This document shows positions 44,566 to 53,927 of a DNA stretch of 64,000 nt, piece by piece. The position numbers were made by a program, and so were the translations under genes. Each line of letters starts with the position of its first letter. The stretch's first letter is position 1. The DNA is from Spirochaetaceae bacterium 4572_59. GTDB taxonomy: Bacteria; Spirochaetota; Spirochaetia; DSM-2461. The stretch spans positions 1 through 64,000 of the forward strand of contig NBMC01000018.1 of assembly GCA_002084805.1 (NCBI GenBank), written 5' to 3'. The notes beneath the pieces are model-generated. The model had not been told where the DNA came from. It saw only the letters and a list, made by a program, of their open reading frames with translations, and searched no databases.

Positions 44566-45822
44566 TTATTCCTTATCCAGGTCTTCAAGTGCTGCCAGAC
44601 GTTCCGCCAGGGCAGGATGGCTATAATGAAAAAAGCTATAGGCTTTATGAGGAGTAAGATTACTCATATTGTCATGTCCCAGCTTGAGAAGAGCCCCTAT
44701 CATGGCGGCACTGCTGCCTGTCACATCATGAGAGAAGCGGTCGGCCTGGTACTCATGTTTCCTGGAACGACTGTTACTGACAGGAGAAAGGAAAAATGAG
44801 AGAGGAGTCAGACAGATGCTAAGAATTATCAGTATGGCGTGATATCCTTGGCGAGTGAAAGAAAATGCTTCATAAAGGGCAGTCCAGTTCATAAGCAGTT
44901 CCACCATAAACAAGCCGGCAGTCATAATGAGAATGGATGAAAGCAGCCCTTTCTGAATATGCTTCTTTTTATAATGGCCTATCTCATGTGCCAGAACTGC
45001 TTCCAGTTCACTGACGCTCAAAGAATCAACCAGGGTATCGAAAAGAATGATACGTTTTGCCTTAGCCAAACCTGTAAAATAGGCATTGGAGTGAGAGGAT
45101 CTGCGACTACCGTCCATCAGAAAAATACCATTTGTTTTAAATCCTGTTTTTTCAGCAAGACCCAATAAGCGGTCTTTTAATTCTCCCTCTTCAAGAGGAG
45201 TGAACTTATTAAAAAGAGGAGCTATAGCCACCGGATAGATCACCATAATCAACAGTTGAAAAGCAGCGATAAAAAGAGACGCATAAAGCCACCAGAAACT
45301 ACCGGTCTTGTCCATAAAATAGAAAAGCCCTAGCAGCAGGGGAACCATAAAAACAAGGGAAATAATAGCCCCTTTCAGCATATCCAAAAGATAGGTCCGA
45401 ACGCTGAGGTTATTAAAGCCATAGAACTCTTCAATGTAGAACTGGGAGTAGAGAGAAAAGGGGAGCGATATCAGCGAAAAAATCATGGATATAAGAAAAA
45501 TATAGATGATATTGAATACATAACCATCATTCAGGTAGTTCTGCATCCACGAATCCACGGTTCCCAGAAAGCCTGACAGGATAATAATCATGAGAAAAAC
45601 AGCTGAAACAAATTCTGAAACAAGGGCAAGGCGGCCCTTATCCAGATTATAGGATACGGTAGTACTGTATTTTTCCCTGTCAAAACTTTGTTGAAATAAA
45701 ACAGGTACTTTCTTTCTATTCTTAAGAATATTGTTCAGATTCAGAATAGAGAGAAACCAGGATATGAGGAATTCCAAGATAAATAATAGTATATATAAGA
45801 TTAGAATAGATTGACTGTTCAT
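44566..45822 (-). CDS. M48-family membrane metalloprotease (Ste24/CAAX protease-like)
   Basis: The 418-residue polytopic zinc protease has the catalytic motif HEIGHYKKKH near residue 265 and the third ligand in RKHEYQADRFS near 350. At least six hydrophobic segments are present, including the Ste24-type N-terminal half. It likely takes part in membrane protein quality control. The ATG at 45822 is chosen because GGGGG lies six bases upstream; an earlier in-frame ATG falls in the terminator of the preceding gene. Confidence 0.92.
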   Translation of the reverse strand: MNSQSILILYILLFILEFLISWFLSILNLNNILKNRKKVPVLFQQSFDREKYSTTVSYNLDKGRLALVSEFVSAVFLMIIILSGFLGTVDSWMQNYLNDGYVFNIIYIFLISMIFSLISLPFSLYSQFYIEEFYGFNNLSVRTYLLDMLKGAIISLVFMVPLLLGLFYFMDKTGSFWWLYASLFIAAFQLLIMVIYPVAIAPLFNKFTPLEEGELKDRLLGLAEKTGFKTNGIFLMDGSRRSSHSNAYFTGLAKAKRIILFDTLVDSLSVSELEAVLAHEIGHYKKKHIQKGLLSSILIMTAGLFMVELLMNWTALYEAFSFTRQGYHAILIILSICLTPLSFFLSPVSNSRSRKHEYQADRFSHDVTGSSAAMIGALLKLGHDNMSNLTPHKAYSFFHYSHPALAERLAALEDLDKE

Positions 45823-45847
45823 TTTATACCCCCAGTTGAGTAGAACC

Positions 45848-45875
45848 AAAAAAAACCCTGCCACAGCAGGGTTTA
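45848..45875 (-). terminator. intrinsic terminator of the small zinc-ribbon gene
   Basis: On the minus strand AAACCCTGC-TGTG-GCAGGGTTT is a perfect 9-bp stem followed by a run of T. It lies 16 bases past the stop of the zinc-ribbon gene at 45891. Confidence 0.9.
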
Positions 45876-45890
45876 CTGATAAGATATTAA

Positions 45891-46085
45891 TTAAAGAGCA
45901 GCGATTGCTTCTTTCATCTTACCTTTAGCAATTGCAGAATTACACTGTTTGCAGATACTAACTTTTTTACCGTCAAAATCTTTTTCGTATCCGATTTTGA
46001 TGGATGTTCTTTTACAGAGAGGACAAACACCTCTTCCGCTTTTTATCTGATCACGTATTCCACTGCCTCTGTGAGCTTTAGACAT
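45891..46085 (-). CDS. small zinc-ribbon protein, unknown function
   Basis: The 64-residue basic protein has two CxxC pairs (C21/C24 and C45/C48) that would bind one zinc ion, with flanking basic residues (KAHRGSGIRDQIKSGRG). This kind of protein is often nucleic-acid or ribosome associated, but I cannot place it in a ribosomal protein family (it is not recognisably L28, L32 or L33). It has AAGGAGAT upstream of the ATG and its own terminator, so it is a real, independently transcribed gene. Confidence 0.8.
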   Translation of the reverse strand: MSKAHRGSGIRDQIKSGRGVCPLCKRTSIKIGYEKDFDGKKVSICKQCNSAIAKGKMKEAIAAL

Positions 46086-46167
46086 ACTATCTCCTTAATG
46101 AAAATTCCAGTTTTAACTTAAAAAAATATATCGATAAGCCCATAAAAAGTCAATGCTGAGAAGAAGA

Positions 46168-47445
46168 CTAAAAGAATAAAACTGAACTGATTAGGACTTC
46201 TGTTTCTGTCCTGTCCTTCAGATTGACACCAAAATCCATACTGATTTGCATGTTCGGCAGGGGAGCGGGAAACACAGACAGTGAAACTCCTGCCGTGTAA
46301 AACATATCATCTCTTTTGAAAATACTGTTACGATCTCCCACTAATCCCAAATCCACAAAAGGAGTTATGTGCAAATCCACGACAGATGGAATCGTTACTA
46401 CTGGTATTACAAAATTTTGATTCCAGAAAAACCCGTTTGTACCTGTTAACTTATAATCCAGGATTCCTCTCAGTCGGTCTCCGGAATTCACCTTATACCC
46501 GTTAGTATAGTGGAAGTAGGAGGCTCTGCTGCTATAATTCAGAACAGAAGTATAAATAAAGCTTGTAAGAATACAGTCAACCCAGACCATATATCCTTTT
46601 TCCCCTGCCAGGTAATCCAATCCATTTTCAATGGAAACTGAAAATCCCTGACGCAGATTTCCTATCCAGTTAACTTTGTCAAATAAAAACATATGACTCA
46701 GAGAGGGGATCAATCCTTCTTCCCTATAATAAGAGTCAGCCTCATGGGTATCATTAATATCAACGTTGTAGGAATAGGGAAGAGAAAGGGAAGGGGTAAA
46801 TATATAATCCATTTTATTAATAACATGAAACAAAAAACTTATATCAAACTGGGCCTTGGCATAGCTGTATTCAAGGTTAATATCATTATGAGTATCAATA
46901 CTTTTTACGGTTTCCCAGAAATGTGATAAAGTAAAATTCAGGTCAAAAGATCCCACCCGGACTCCCTTCAGAGTTGAAGTTATTTCAGATTTTCCGGGAG
47001 AGTAATAGCTATTCAGCTTCAGATCGCTTAAGGTTCCGGCAAAATTATTATATGTTATTCCCAGACCTGTAATCATACCAAAGTTGGAATCATAGGTATA
47101 AACAGGAATGGGATAAATATTCCAGGCTTCCTTCAGCTTGAAGATAATTTCCAGTTCATTATATCCACGGTCACTGCTGATAATCTTATATTCGGAAGTA
47201 ACAGATTTAAAGATTTTCTTATTTATAAGGATTTGTTTCTGATCCCTCAGATAGCTCTCCATCTCCCATTTATCATGAAAGATATGATGATATTTCCAGT
47301 TCAAAACAGAATTCAGGGCGCTTTCTCTGACATTCCCCTCTACAAAATATACAACCCGGCCCAGCTTATATTTTTCAGTGCTCTGGGAAAATCCCATTGT
47401 GAGAATTAAAAAAAATAAAATGGTAAAAGCGACTTTCGTTTTCAT
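46168..47445 (-). CDS. Omp85/BamA-like outer-membrane protein
   Basis: The 425-residue protein has a signal peptide (residues 1-20) and one POTRA-like region (about 28-115, GRVVYFVEGNVRESALN). A barrel of about 14-16 strands follows, with periodic Gly/Tyr (VYTYDSNFGMITGLGITYNN) and a final strand ending VLISSVLFF. It resembles D15/surface-antigen-type proteins with a reduced POTRA set. It may help insert or secrete proteins. It is divergent from the Mla operon, 99 bases away. Confidence 0.75.
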   Translation of the reverse strand: MKTKVAFTILFFLILTMGFSQSTEKYKLGRVVYFVEGNVRESALNSVLNWKYHHIFHDKWEMESYLRDQKQILINKKIFKSVTSEYKIISSDRGYNELEIIFKLKEAWNIYPIPVYTYDSNFGMITGLGITYNNFAGTLSDLKLNSYYSPGKSEITSTLKGVRVGSFDLNFTLSHFWETVKSIDTHNDINLEYSYAKAQFDISFLFHVINKMDYIFTPSLSLPYSYNVDINDTHEADSYYREEGLIPSLSHMFLFDKVNWIGNLRQGFSVSIENGLDYLAGEKGYMVWVDCILTSFIYTSVLNYSSRASYFHYTNGYKVNSGDRLRGILDYKLTGTNGFFWNQNFVIPVVTIPSVVDLHITPFVDLGLVGDRNSIFKRDDMFYTAGVSLSVFPAPLPNMQISMDFGVNLKDRTETEVLISSVLFF

Positions 47446-47544
47446 TTTTTCCTATATACCATCAGATCATTAAGAATATTAAAAATAAATACTCTTGAAT
47501 AGACTTATATTGCAGGTACTCTATAATCCGTTTATTATAAGATT

Positions 47545-48321
47545 ATGGTAGAATCAATTGGTTGGTGGTTTAGAAATAAAATAAAAAGCATTTCATATGC
47601 TTTCAATTTCTTTCTATTCCTTCTAAAAGAGACTGTGAATTTTCCCTGGAATAAGCGTGTTGGTTTCAAAGTTCTGATAATGCAAATTTATTTTACAGGC
47701 GTAGAAGCTCTTTCTGTGATTGCACTTATATCTCTGGGGATAGGAGCCGTCATTATCATACAGGGAGTATCAATTCTTCCCATGTTCGGTCAGAGCTCCC
47801 TTATGTACTCTATCCTGATCATGATTATTACAAGGGAACTTGGCCCCCTTTTGACCGCATTTATTATTACAGCCAGATCGGGAAGCGCTATTACCACAGA
47901 ATTAGGGAATATGGTTATATCCCATGAAATGGAAGCCTATATGTCAATTGGCCTCCATCCTATCTCCTATCTGGGTGTACCCCGTTTATATGGAGTCGTT
48001 CTAGCTATGCTTTTTCTGAATATTTACTTCAATCTGTTTGGATTACTGGGCTCCTATATTGTTGCTTCCTTTATTCACAATCTGCCCTTTGATGAATATT
48101 TGTTAAATTTGATTCAGACCCTTAGCTTTGAAGACATCTTTTCCGCTTTTTTAAAAAGTATCGTATTTGGCGTTATTGTGGCAGTAGTCTCTATCTATTA
48201 TGGTTTTGATGTAAACAGAGCCGTAACAGAAGTCCCTCAAAAGACCATAAAATCTATTGGAACAAGTATTACTCTCTGTATTCTGGCTGATGCTGTGATT
48301 GTTATACTGACCCGGATCTAG
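47545..48321 (+). CDS. mlaE: Mla-type lipid ABC transporter permease
   Basis: This 258-residue MlaE-family permease has about six hydrophobic segments and the family motif ELGPLLTAFIITARSGSAITTELG. With MlaF and MlaD it moves phospholipids between inner and outer membranes. A TATAAT lies at 47523-47528, 16 bases before the ATG, and may be its -10 box. The operon continues through the next five genes with short spacings. Confidence 0.93.
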   Translation: MVESIGWWFRNKIKSISYAFNFFLFLLKETVNFPWNKRVGFKVLIMQIYFTGVEALSVIALISLGIGAVIIIQGVSILPMFGQSSLMYSILIMIITRELGPLLTAFIITARSGSAITTELGNMVISHEMEAYMSIGLHPISYLGVPRLYGVVLAMLFLNIYFNLFGLLGSYIVASFIHNLPFDEYLLNLIQTLSFEDIFSAFLKSIVFGVIVAVVSIYYGFDVNRAVTEVPQKTIKSIGTSITLCILADAVIVILTRI

Positions 48322-48331
48322 GAGTCCTATT

Positions 48332-49102
48332 TTGAACTGGAATGAAGTCCCCGTAAAACTGGAAAATATCACTGTAATGGATAATAGAGATACCATAGTC
48401 GATTCTGTCAATTTGGAGATACTACCCGGAAAAGTAACTATAATAATGGGAACATCCGGCTGTGGTAAATCTACAGTATTGAAAATAGCGGCTGGTTTGA
48501 TCCCCATCAACAAGGGTTCCGTAAAATACGGAGAGATAAAACTCTATAAGATTAATCAGAAAGATTTTGTACAGGTTCAGAAACATACGGGTTTTATGTT
48601 TCAGGATGGGGCCCTATGGGCCAATAAAAATATTTACGAGAACCTGTCCCTTCCTCTGGTAATAGCAGATCCCACTCTTAAAAAAGAGTGGGTGGATGAT
48701 CAGGTTAAAAAATCTCTGAAATCCTTTGGGATGGAAAAAGAGATGATGAACAGGCCTGCCAGTCTTTCTGCAGGAGAAAGAAAAATGATATCCTTCCTGA
48801 GAGCCATCATTTCAGATCCGCAGATTCTGTTTATGGATGAACCTACAACTTATATAGACAGAAAAAGTTCTTTACTATTGATAAAAAAAATATTTCAATT
48901 TAAAAAAGAGGGGAAAACCATACTCCTGGTGACTCATGACCTGACTCTCGCCAAAAGCCTGGCGGATTATTTTGTATTCATGCATAAAGGGAAAATAATT
49001 GTGAACGATACAATCGATAGCGCTATGAGCTCCGAAGATCCTCTTTTGCGTGCCTTTATGGAAGATCAGACACCGGGTGAGGAGAAAAAGAGTGAAATAT
49101 AA
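48332..49102 (+). CDS. mlaF: Mla-type lipid ABC transporter ATP-binding protein
   Basis: This 256-residue ABC ATPase has Walker A GTSGCGKST at residues 40-48, a Q-loop in FMFQDGALW, signature LSAGERK and Walker B ILFMDEPTTYID. Start is TTG at 48332 with AGGAG ten bases upstream; the protein begins MNWNEVPVKLEN. It energises the MlaE permease. Confidence 0.93.
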   Translation: MNWNEVPVKLENITVMDNRDTIVDSVNLEILPGKVTIIMGTSGCGKSTVLKIAAGLIPINKGSVKYGEIKLYKINQKDFVQVQKHTGFMFQDGALWANKNIYENLSLPLVIADPTLKKEWVDDQVKKSLKSFGMEKEMMNRPASLSAGERKMISFLRAIISDPQILFMDEPTTYIDRKSSLLLIKKIFQFKKEGKTILLVTHDLTLAKSLADYFVFMHKGKIIVNDTIDSAMSSEDPLLRAFMEDQTPGEEKKSEI

Positions 49103-49132
49103 AAATACTATCATTTTAACAGGAAGTTCCCT

Positions 49133-50176
49133 ATGAAATTCGGATTCAGACATGCTGATAAATTTGTTGGATTATTTGTGCTTATTGCCATTATTTTTAT
49201 CACAGCATCTGTTGTTGTAACCGGAGTCAATCAAAGATGGTTTTCCAGGGATTATGAATACTTCACCCGCTTTAGAACAGCAGAGGGCTTAAGTGTTGGA
49301 ATGGCTATTAAACTCAGAGGATTTCAGATCGGCAAAGTTGAAAGAATTATTCTGAATGATAAGAACCAGGTTGATATCACTTTCGTTATCTATGATACCT
49401 TTATAAACAAGGTTGTAGGCAATTCCATGATTGAACTGGCGTCCAATCCTCTGGGACTGGGAGGCGGAATTAACTTTTACCCCGGCAAAAACTCTAAGGA
49501 AATAATCCCTGAATTCAGTTTTATTCCCTCTGATCAAACAGCAGAGGGTAAAAAACTCTCTGAATCTGATCTTCTGGATAAACCGGAAGGGCAGGATGCT
49601 ATCACTGCCTTAATGGAAAATGTCGATCCCATTCTAAATGATGTCGATTCACTCCTTTTGTCAATGACAGCCCTGCTGAATACGGTAGACTCTGCTCTTT
49701 CAGGAAATCAATCCAGCCCCATCGGCGGTATGCTGTTAAACCTGGAAGGGACAACACAGAAGTTCAATACGATTCTGCCTGTTATAGAAACAATCATGCA
49801 GGATGTTAACAGAATGACCACATCCCTGTCCCTACTCATGGCGGAACTGGAAGATCCTACAGGACTAATTCCGAAATTGATAGATCCCACAGGTTCCTTT
49901 GACACCATGCTGAATGATGATAACATTCTCTTTGATCAAATACTCATTCTACTGAATGATGTTCATGCAAACCTGGATAATCTGGCTTCAATAACAGGAG
50001 ATATCAGAGGGATTACACCGGAGCTTAATTCCGTACTTAACGAAGCAACGGGAGCCCTGCAGGAAGGGGGGAAGGTTCTTGAGGGACTATCCAACAACCC
50101 ACTGCTGCGAAAAGGGATCAGTGATGAGGTGAAAGCCTCCTATGAGCATAGCAACCTGCGGGAAGAGGATTTCTAA
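49133..50176 (+). CDS. mlaD: MCE-domain lipid-binding protein MlaD
   Basis: This 347-residue protein has a single N-terminal membrane anchor (about residues 12-32) and an MCE domain (about 40-120: RTAEGLSVGMAIKLRGFQIG, then ASNPLGLGGGINFYPG). A long helical C-terminal tail follows, rich in repeated MTALLN/DVDSLL-like heptads. Such proteins form periplasmic hexameric rings or tunnels for lipids. The tail is much longer than in E. coli MlaD (183 residues), which suggests a bridging needle as in YebT/PqiB-like proteins. Confidence 0.92.
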   Translation: MKFGFRHADKFVGLFVLIAIIFITASVVVTGVNQRWFSRDYEYFTRFRTAEGLSVGMAIKLRGFQIGKVERIILNDKNQVDITFVIYDTFINKVVGNSMIELASNPLGLGGGINFYPGKNSKEIIPEFSFIPSDQTAEGKKLSESDLLDKPEGQDAITALMENVDPILNDVDSLLLSMTALLNTVDSALSGNQSSPIGGMLLNLEGTTQKFNTILPVIETIMQDVNRMTTSLSLLMAELEDPTGLIPKLIDPTGSFDTMLNDDNILFDQILILLNDVHANLDNLASITGDIRGITPELNSVLNEATGALQEGGKVLEGLSNNPLLRKGISDEVKASYEHSNLREEDF

Positions 50177-51075
50177 TGATGAAAAAAATACTGATATTTT
50201 TAACTTTTACTATACTGTTATCCTCTTGTTCCTCCATGCCAAAGGATGAACAGGACTTGACGGTTTCAATAATCAAGACCAAAAGTGCAATGCAGCTGGA
50301 ACGGGGAAATAACGAATACCGCTGGAATAATTATGATTCCGCCCTGGCCCTATACTCCAAAGCTCTCTCTTCATCCTCTTCTGTAGATTGGCAGCCGGGT
50401 GTTATCCGCAGCCTGGTACAGATAAGCCGGACCCTGGATCAACTGAAACAAGCCGAAAAGTCACGTCAGTATGCTCTTGCCGCCCGTGGATTCAGAGAAT
50501 CCATCGAGAATAAGGCCCTCAATATCCTGACTCAGAACAGGATTGCCGAATGGTATTACTTTCAGGATGATATAAATAAGTCTCTCACATTGATAGATCA
50601 GGCTATATTGCAAGGGAAGAATCTTGAATCTGAAGAAGCCGGTGAGACATGGCGGATCAAGGCATCTATCTTGAAAAAGAAAGAAAATTATGAAGCCGCA
50701 CTTTCTGCTATAGATGAAGCTGTCAATCTTGATAAAAAAGGCCTCTTTCTGGGAGAACTTGCCAGTGATTATTATATTAAATCCTCTCTTTTATCCCTTT
50801 CCGGGAAGTATCCAGAGGCAGTAGTTTCCATGGAAGCAGCCCTTGAGAAGGATAAATTCATTGAAAATTCATCAGGAATAGCCATGGATCTGTATGGTTT
50901 GGGTAAAATTCACGAAAAAAACGGAAATTCTGATAAAGCATTGGAATATTATAACCGTTTATACCTGTTTTACCTCGGATCTAATAATACAATTCCGGAC
51001 TTTCTTCTTGATGCGATAAATTCACTCACAAACAAAGAAAACTGGCTAGCTGAAATTGAATGGCCATTAAGTTAA
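50176..51075 (+). CDS. TPR lipoprotein of the Mla operon
   Basis: This 299-residue lipoprotein has a signal peptide with lipobox LLSSCSS (Cys near residue 18) and about five tetratricopeptide-like repeats (for example NNEYRWNNYDSALALYSKAL, and a later GNSDKALEYYNRLYLFY). TPRs mediate protein contacts, so it may dock other Mla parts to the membrane; that is inference. Its ATG shares a base with the mlaD stop (TAATG). Confidence 0.85.
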   Translation: MMKKILIFLTFTILLSSCSSMPKDEQDLTVSIIKTKSAMQLERGNNEYRWNNYDSALALYSKALSSSSSVDWQPGVIRSLVQISRTLDQLKQAEKSRQYALAARGFRESIENKALNILTQNRIAEWYYFQDDINKSLTLIDQAILQGKNLESEEAGETWRIKASILKKKENYEAALSAIDEAVNLDKKGLFLGELASDYYIKSSLLSLSGKYPEAVVSMEAALEKDKFIENSSGIAMDLYGLGKIHEKNGNSDKALEYYNRLYLFYLGSNNTIPDFLLDAINSLTNKENWLAEIEWPLS

Positions 51076-51084
51076 GGAATTAGT

Positions 51085-52119
51085 ATGGAAATATACAAGG
51101 AACTGGTTGTAATCCGAAATCTTATGCTACTCATGGTGGGAATCGTCGCCCTGTTTTTGATGAAGACTCTATCCGGATTAATCCTTCCTCTTTTTCTTGC
51201 ATTGATACTTTCCATTATTTATCTCCCTTTGGTTCTCTACCTTGAAGGGAGGCGAATCCCCGGAAAAATAATAGTTCCCTTTATAGCCATTTTTACAGTG
51301 GCTGTCATCTATTCTGTTGCTAATATCTTTATTGCCACCATTACGGATATTGTTGGTCAGATGGATTTTTTTGTAGAAAAGCTGACCGAAAAATTTCTTC
51401 TTATGAGTACTGTCTTAAGCGAGATTCCCTACCTGAATCTGAATACGGATATACTCTTGGAAGGTCTCAATTCTCTTTTGAACAAAGATATTCTGACATC
51501 ATCTGCGTCTTCCTTACTGAAGGGGGTCGGGAATTTCGGTTCCTCGTTTTTGATGTTTACCCTCTATTTTCTTTTTCTTCTACCCGGTCTGTCCCACTAC
51601 CAGAATTATGTTCGATATGTGGGCGGTAATAACCTTAGCTTGCTGGATGATATAGAGACCCTTCTGAAAAATGTTTCCACCTATATGGGGATAAAAATGA
51701 TTCTCAGTTTAACCACAGGTATCATAGCCGGATTCCTTTGTAAGTTTATGGGACTGAAGTTTGCTTTTTTTTGGGGATTTTTGACTTTTATTCTGAATTT
51801 CATTCCCTCCATAGGATCAATTATCGCCACACTGATTCCATCTCTTTTCGGCTTAATACAGTTTGATTCATTTAAACATATTATTATTATGTTTATGCTT
51901 CTCTTCATCAATCAAATCATTATCGGTAATTTTATTGATCCTAAGATCATGGGAAACAGATTAAGGCTTAATACAGTCACCGTTTTGTTCGGATTGGTAT
52001 TCTGGGGTGTTATTTGGGGGATTCCAGGCATGCTGATGTCCGTCCCCCTGATGGTAACTCTGAAACTCTTACTGGAGAAGTCCCACTCATGGAGCCCGAA
52101 ATGCCCGAAGAGCATTTGA
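51085..52119 (+). CDS. PerM/AI-2E-family membrane protein
   Basis: This 344-residue polytopic protein has about seven hydrophobic segments and the family block FAFFWGFLTFILNFIPSIGS near residues 230-250, with IPGMLMSVPLMVTLKLLLE near the end. Family members are putative exporters or membrane regulators. Located nine bases after the TPR gene; nadA begins 31 bases inside its end. Confidence 0.88.
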   Translation: MEIYKELVVIRNLMLLMVGIVALFLMKTLSGLILPLFLALILSIIYLPLVLYLEGRRIPGKIIVPFIAIFTVAVIYSVANIFIATITDIVGQMDFFVEKLTEKFLLMSTVLSEIPYLNLNTDILLEGLNSLLNKDILTSSASSLLKGVGNFGSSFLMFTLYFLFLLPGLSHYQNYVRYVGGNNLSLLDDIETLLKNVSTYMGIKMILSLTTGIIAGFLCKFMGLKFAFFWGFLTFILNFIPSIGSIIATLIPSLFGLIQFDSFKHIIIMFMLLFINQIIIGNFIDPKIMGNRLRLNTVTVLFGLVFWGVIWGIPGMLMSVPLMVTLKLLLEKSHSWSPKCPKSI

Positions 52120-53063
52120 GAGCTCTTTGTGAGCATTATTATCCAACTATTAAAGAGATAGACGATTTAAAAAAAGAGACTGATACAGTGATTTTGGGAC
52201 ACTCTTATATAAAATCAAATATTATTTACTCTGTTGCCGACTATGTGGGAGACTCTTACGAACTGAGTAAGAATGCCATGGAAGCAAAACAGAAAAGAAT
52301 TATTTTTGCGGCTGTTCGTTTTATGGGTGAAACTGCAAAGATTCTCAGTCCTCAGAAGGATGTTCTTATTCCCGGGACAGAAGCAGGTTGTACCCTTGCC
52401 GACAGTATCACTGCCGAGGATATGCTTAAGCTTAAAGAAGAATACCCTGATTATGCATTTCTCTGCTATATAAATACCACAGCAGAGGTAAAGGCTCACT
52501 GTGATGCCTGTGTTACTTCTTCAAATGTTTATAACATCGTTGAAAGGTATCCTTCCGATAAAATCTTTTTTGTTCCGGACAGACTGATGGGCCAGAATAT
52601 TATTGATGAGATGAAAGCCAGGGCTGTTAAGAAAGATATAAAAATCTGGACAGGATCCTGTTATGCCCATGAAGAGTATGATCCGGAAATGGTTAAGGCC
52701 CTCAGAATGAAATATGATGACCTGACCGTTATGGTTCACCCGGAATGCAGTCCTGCAGTCCTTGAGAATGCTGATTTTGTTGGAAGTACATCGCAACTGT
52801 ATAATTATGTGAAAAAGAAAGAGTATGGACACTTTCTTATGCTGACCGAATGTGGTTTGATCTCACGAATTGAAGCTGAAATGCCTGAGAGGAATTTTGT
52901 GGGAACTTGTTCACTCTGCAAGTACATGAAATCCAATACTCTTGAGAACATTCTCAGAGTATTAAAAAATCCCCAGCCTGAAGATTATATTCAGATTGAT
53001 GATGAAATTATCAAAAAGGCACAGCTTAGCATCAATCGGATGTTTGAAATCGCCGAATCCTGA
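52089..53063 (+). CDS. nadA: quinolinate synthase A
   Basis: This 324-residue [4Fe-4S] enzyme condenses iminoaspartate with dihydroxyacetone phosphate to quinolinate in NAD synthesis. Cysteine-bearing blocks characteristic of NadA are present: PGTEAGCTLADSI, VKAHCDACVTSSN, MVHPECSPAVL and GTCSLCKYMK. The ATG at 52089 has GGAG upstream; an ATG four codons later is an alternative. It overlaps the PerM-family gene by 31 bases in another frame. No nadB or nadC is adjacent. Confidence 0.95.
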   Translation: MEPEMPEEHLRALCEHYYPTIKEIDDLKKETDTVILGHSYIKSNIIYSVADYVGDSYELSKNAMEAKQKRIIFAAVRFMGETAKILSPQKDVLIPGTEAGCTLADSITAEDMLKLKEEYPDYAFLCYINTTAEVKAHCDACVTSSNVYNIVERYPSDKIFFVPDRLMGQNIIDEMKARAVKKDIKIWTGSCYAHEEYDPEMVKALRMKYDDLTVMVHPECSPAVLENADFVGSTSQLYNYVKKKEYGHFLMLTECGLISRIEAEMPERNFVGTCSLCKYMKSNTLENILRVLKNPQPEDYIQIDDEIIKKAQLSINRMFEIAES

Positions 53064-53080
53064 TTATTCTGTGAATAATC
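53062..53080. terminator. hairpin between convergent genes nadA and the nucleotidyltransferase
   Basis: GATTATTC-TGT-GAATAATC is a perfect 8-bp stem overlapping the nadA stop and lying between convergent genes. No U-run follows in either direction, so termination is weak or Rho-assisted. Confidence 0.45.
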
Positions 53081-53098
53081 AGAAAACGTTAATCCTCT

Positions 53099-53527
53099 TT
53101 ATTCATGAACAAGCTTCCCCTTCAGCTTATTCAGCAGTGTCGAACTGTATTGCTCGCGTTTATAGGAGGGGAGACGTTTTATATGAACCTTCAAATGCTT
53201 TTCCTTCAACCAGGCCTTCAGATTATCTTCCAGAGCAGTCTGATCATGGCCCAGACAGATAACATCAGGCTTAACTTCATCAAATACATGGTAAGTTCCA
53301 ATTTCATTATCAGCCAGAAATGCATCAAACACCAGAGGATGGTTCTTTATCAACAGAAGTCGTTTCATCTCATTATGAAGAGGCATCTTATTTTTGAACC
53401 GATTGACAAAATTATCTCTGGCAACTATTACAATCAGGCATTTTCCATGCTTGGCGGCTTCTTCCAGAAAAAATTCATGTCCTGGATGTATATTATCAAA
53501 AGTACCGAATACTAATACATTTTTCAT
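53099..53527 (-). CDS. cytidylyltransferase-fold nucleotidyltransferase (TagD/RibL-like)
   Basis: This 142-residue enzyme of the HxGH nucleotidyltransferase superfamily has GTFDNIHPGHEFF with H14 and H17. The middle LGHDQTAL and EIGTYHVFDEVKPDVI match glycerol-3-phosphate cytidylyltransferases and archaeal FAD synthase (RibL). Which substrate it uses cannot be decided from sequence. Single gene, oriented against nadA. Confidence 0.85.
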   Translation of the reverse strand: MKNVLVFGTFDNIHPGHEFFLEEAAKHGKCLIVIVARDNFVNRFKNKMPLHNEMKRLLLIKNHPLVFDAFLADNEIGTYHVFDEVKPDVICLGHDQTALEDNLKAWLKEKHLKVHIKRLPSYKREQYSSTLLNKLKGKLVHE

Positions 53528-53927
53528 TTTATTATCCCTTTAATTCAATAGCTAGGATAGCAGAAACATTAAAGCTGAAAAAGCCCTAAAATATTTCTGA
53601 AGGCAAAGAACACGCTTCGAACACACAGTACTTAAGTCTGATAAAAAAAGAATCGTGATTTTTTTGTAGAGAAAGAATAGGTATTCTGTTAAAAAAACGC
53701 TTATTTATTACTTATTGAACTTTTATTTTTCATAAAGATCATCAGAATAGCCATTTAGTGTTTATTTTTAGCCAATAATTGTTAGTGTTTTAATCTTATT
53801 TGAATTTTTAGTGAATGTTCTATGTAGATTCGATGAACCAGGTGGTCAGTTCACTATTTGTCACAATAGGAGTTTACAGGTTATATTAAAAATATATTAA
53901 AACTGAATATTGATTTGGGGGGTATAT
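53528..53927. other. 400-base intergenic region, promoter and operator area of the TetR gene
   Basis: No coding frame is convincing here. The DNA is very AT-rich. Three copies of TTAGTG begin at 53755, 53782 and 53808, spaced 26-27 bases, followed by a candidate TetR operator at 53834-53853 and a GGGGGG ribosome binding site just before the TetR start. The nucleotidyltransferase promoter should also lie at its left end, but none stands out. Confidence 0.5.
53834..53853. promoter_or_regulatory. candidate TetR-family operator
   Basis: TGAACCAGGTGGTCAGTTCA has inverted TGAAC/GTTCA ends and an ACC..GGT core, the layout of many TetR operators. It lies 75 bases ahead of the TetR-family gene, so autorepression is likely. 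Based on pattern only. Confidence 0.4.
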
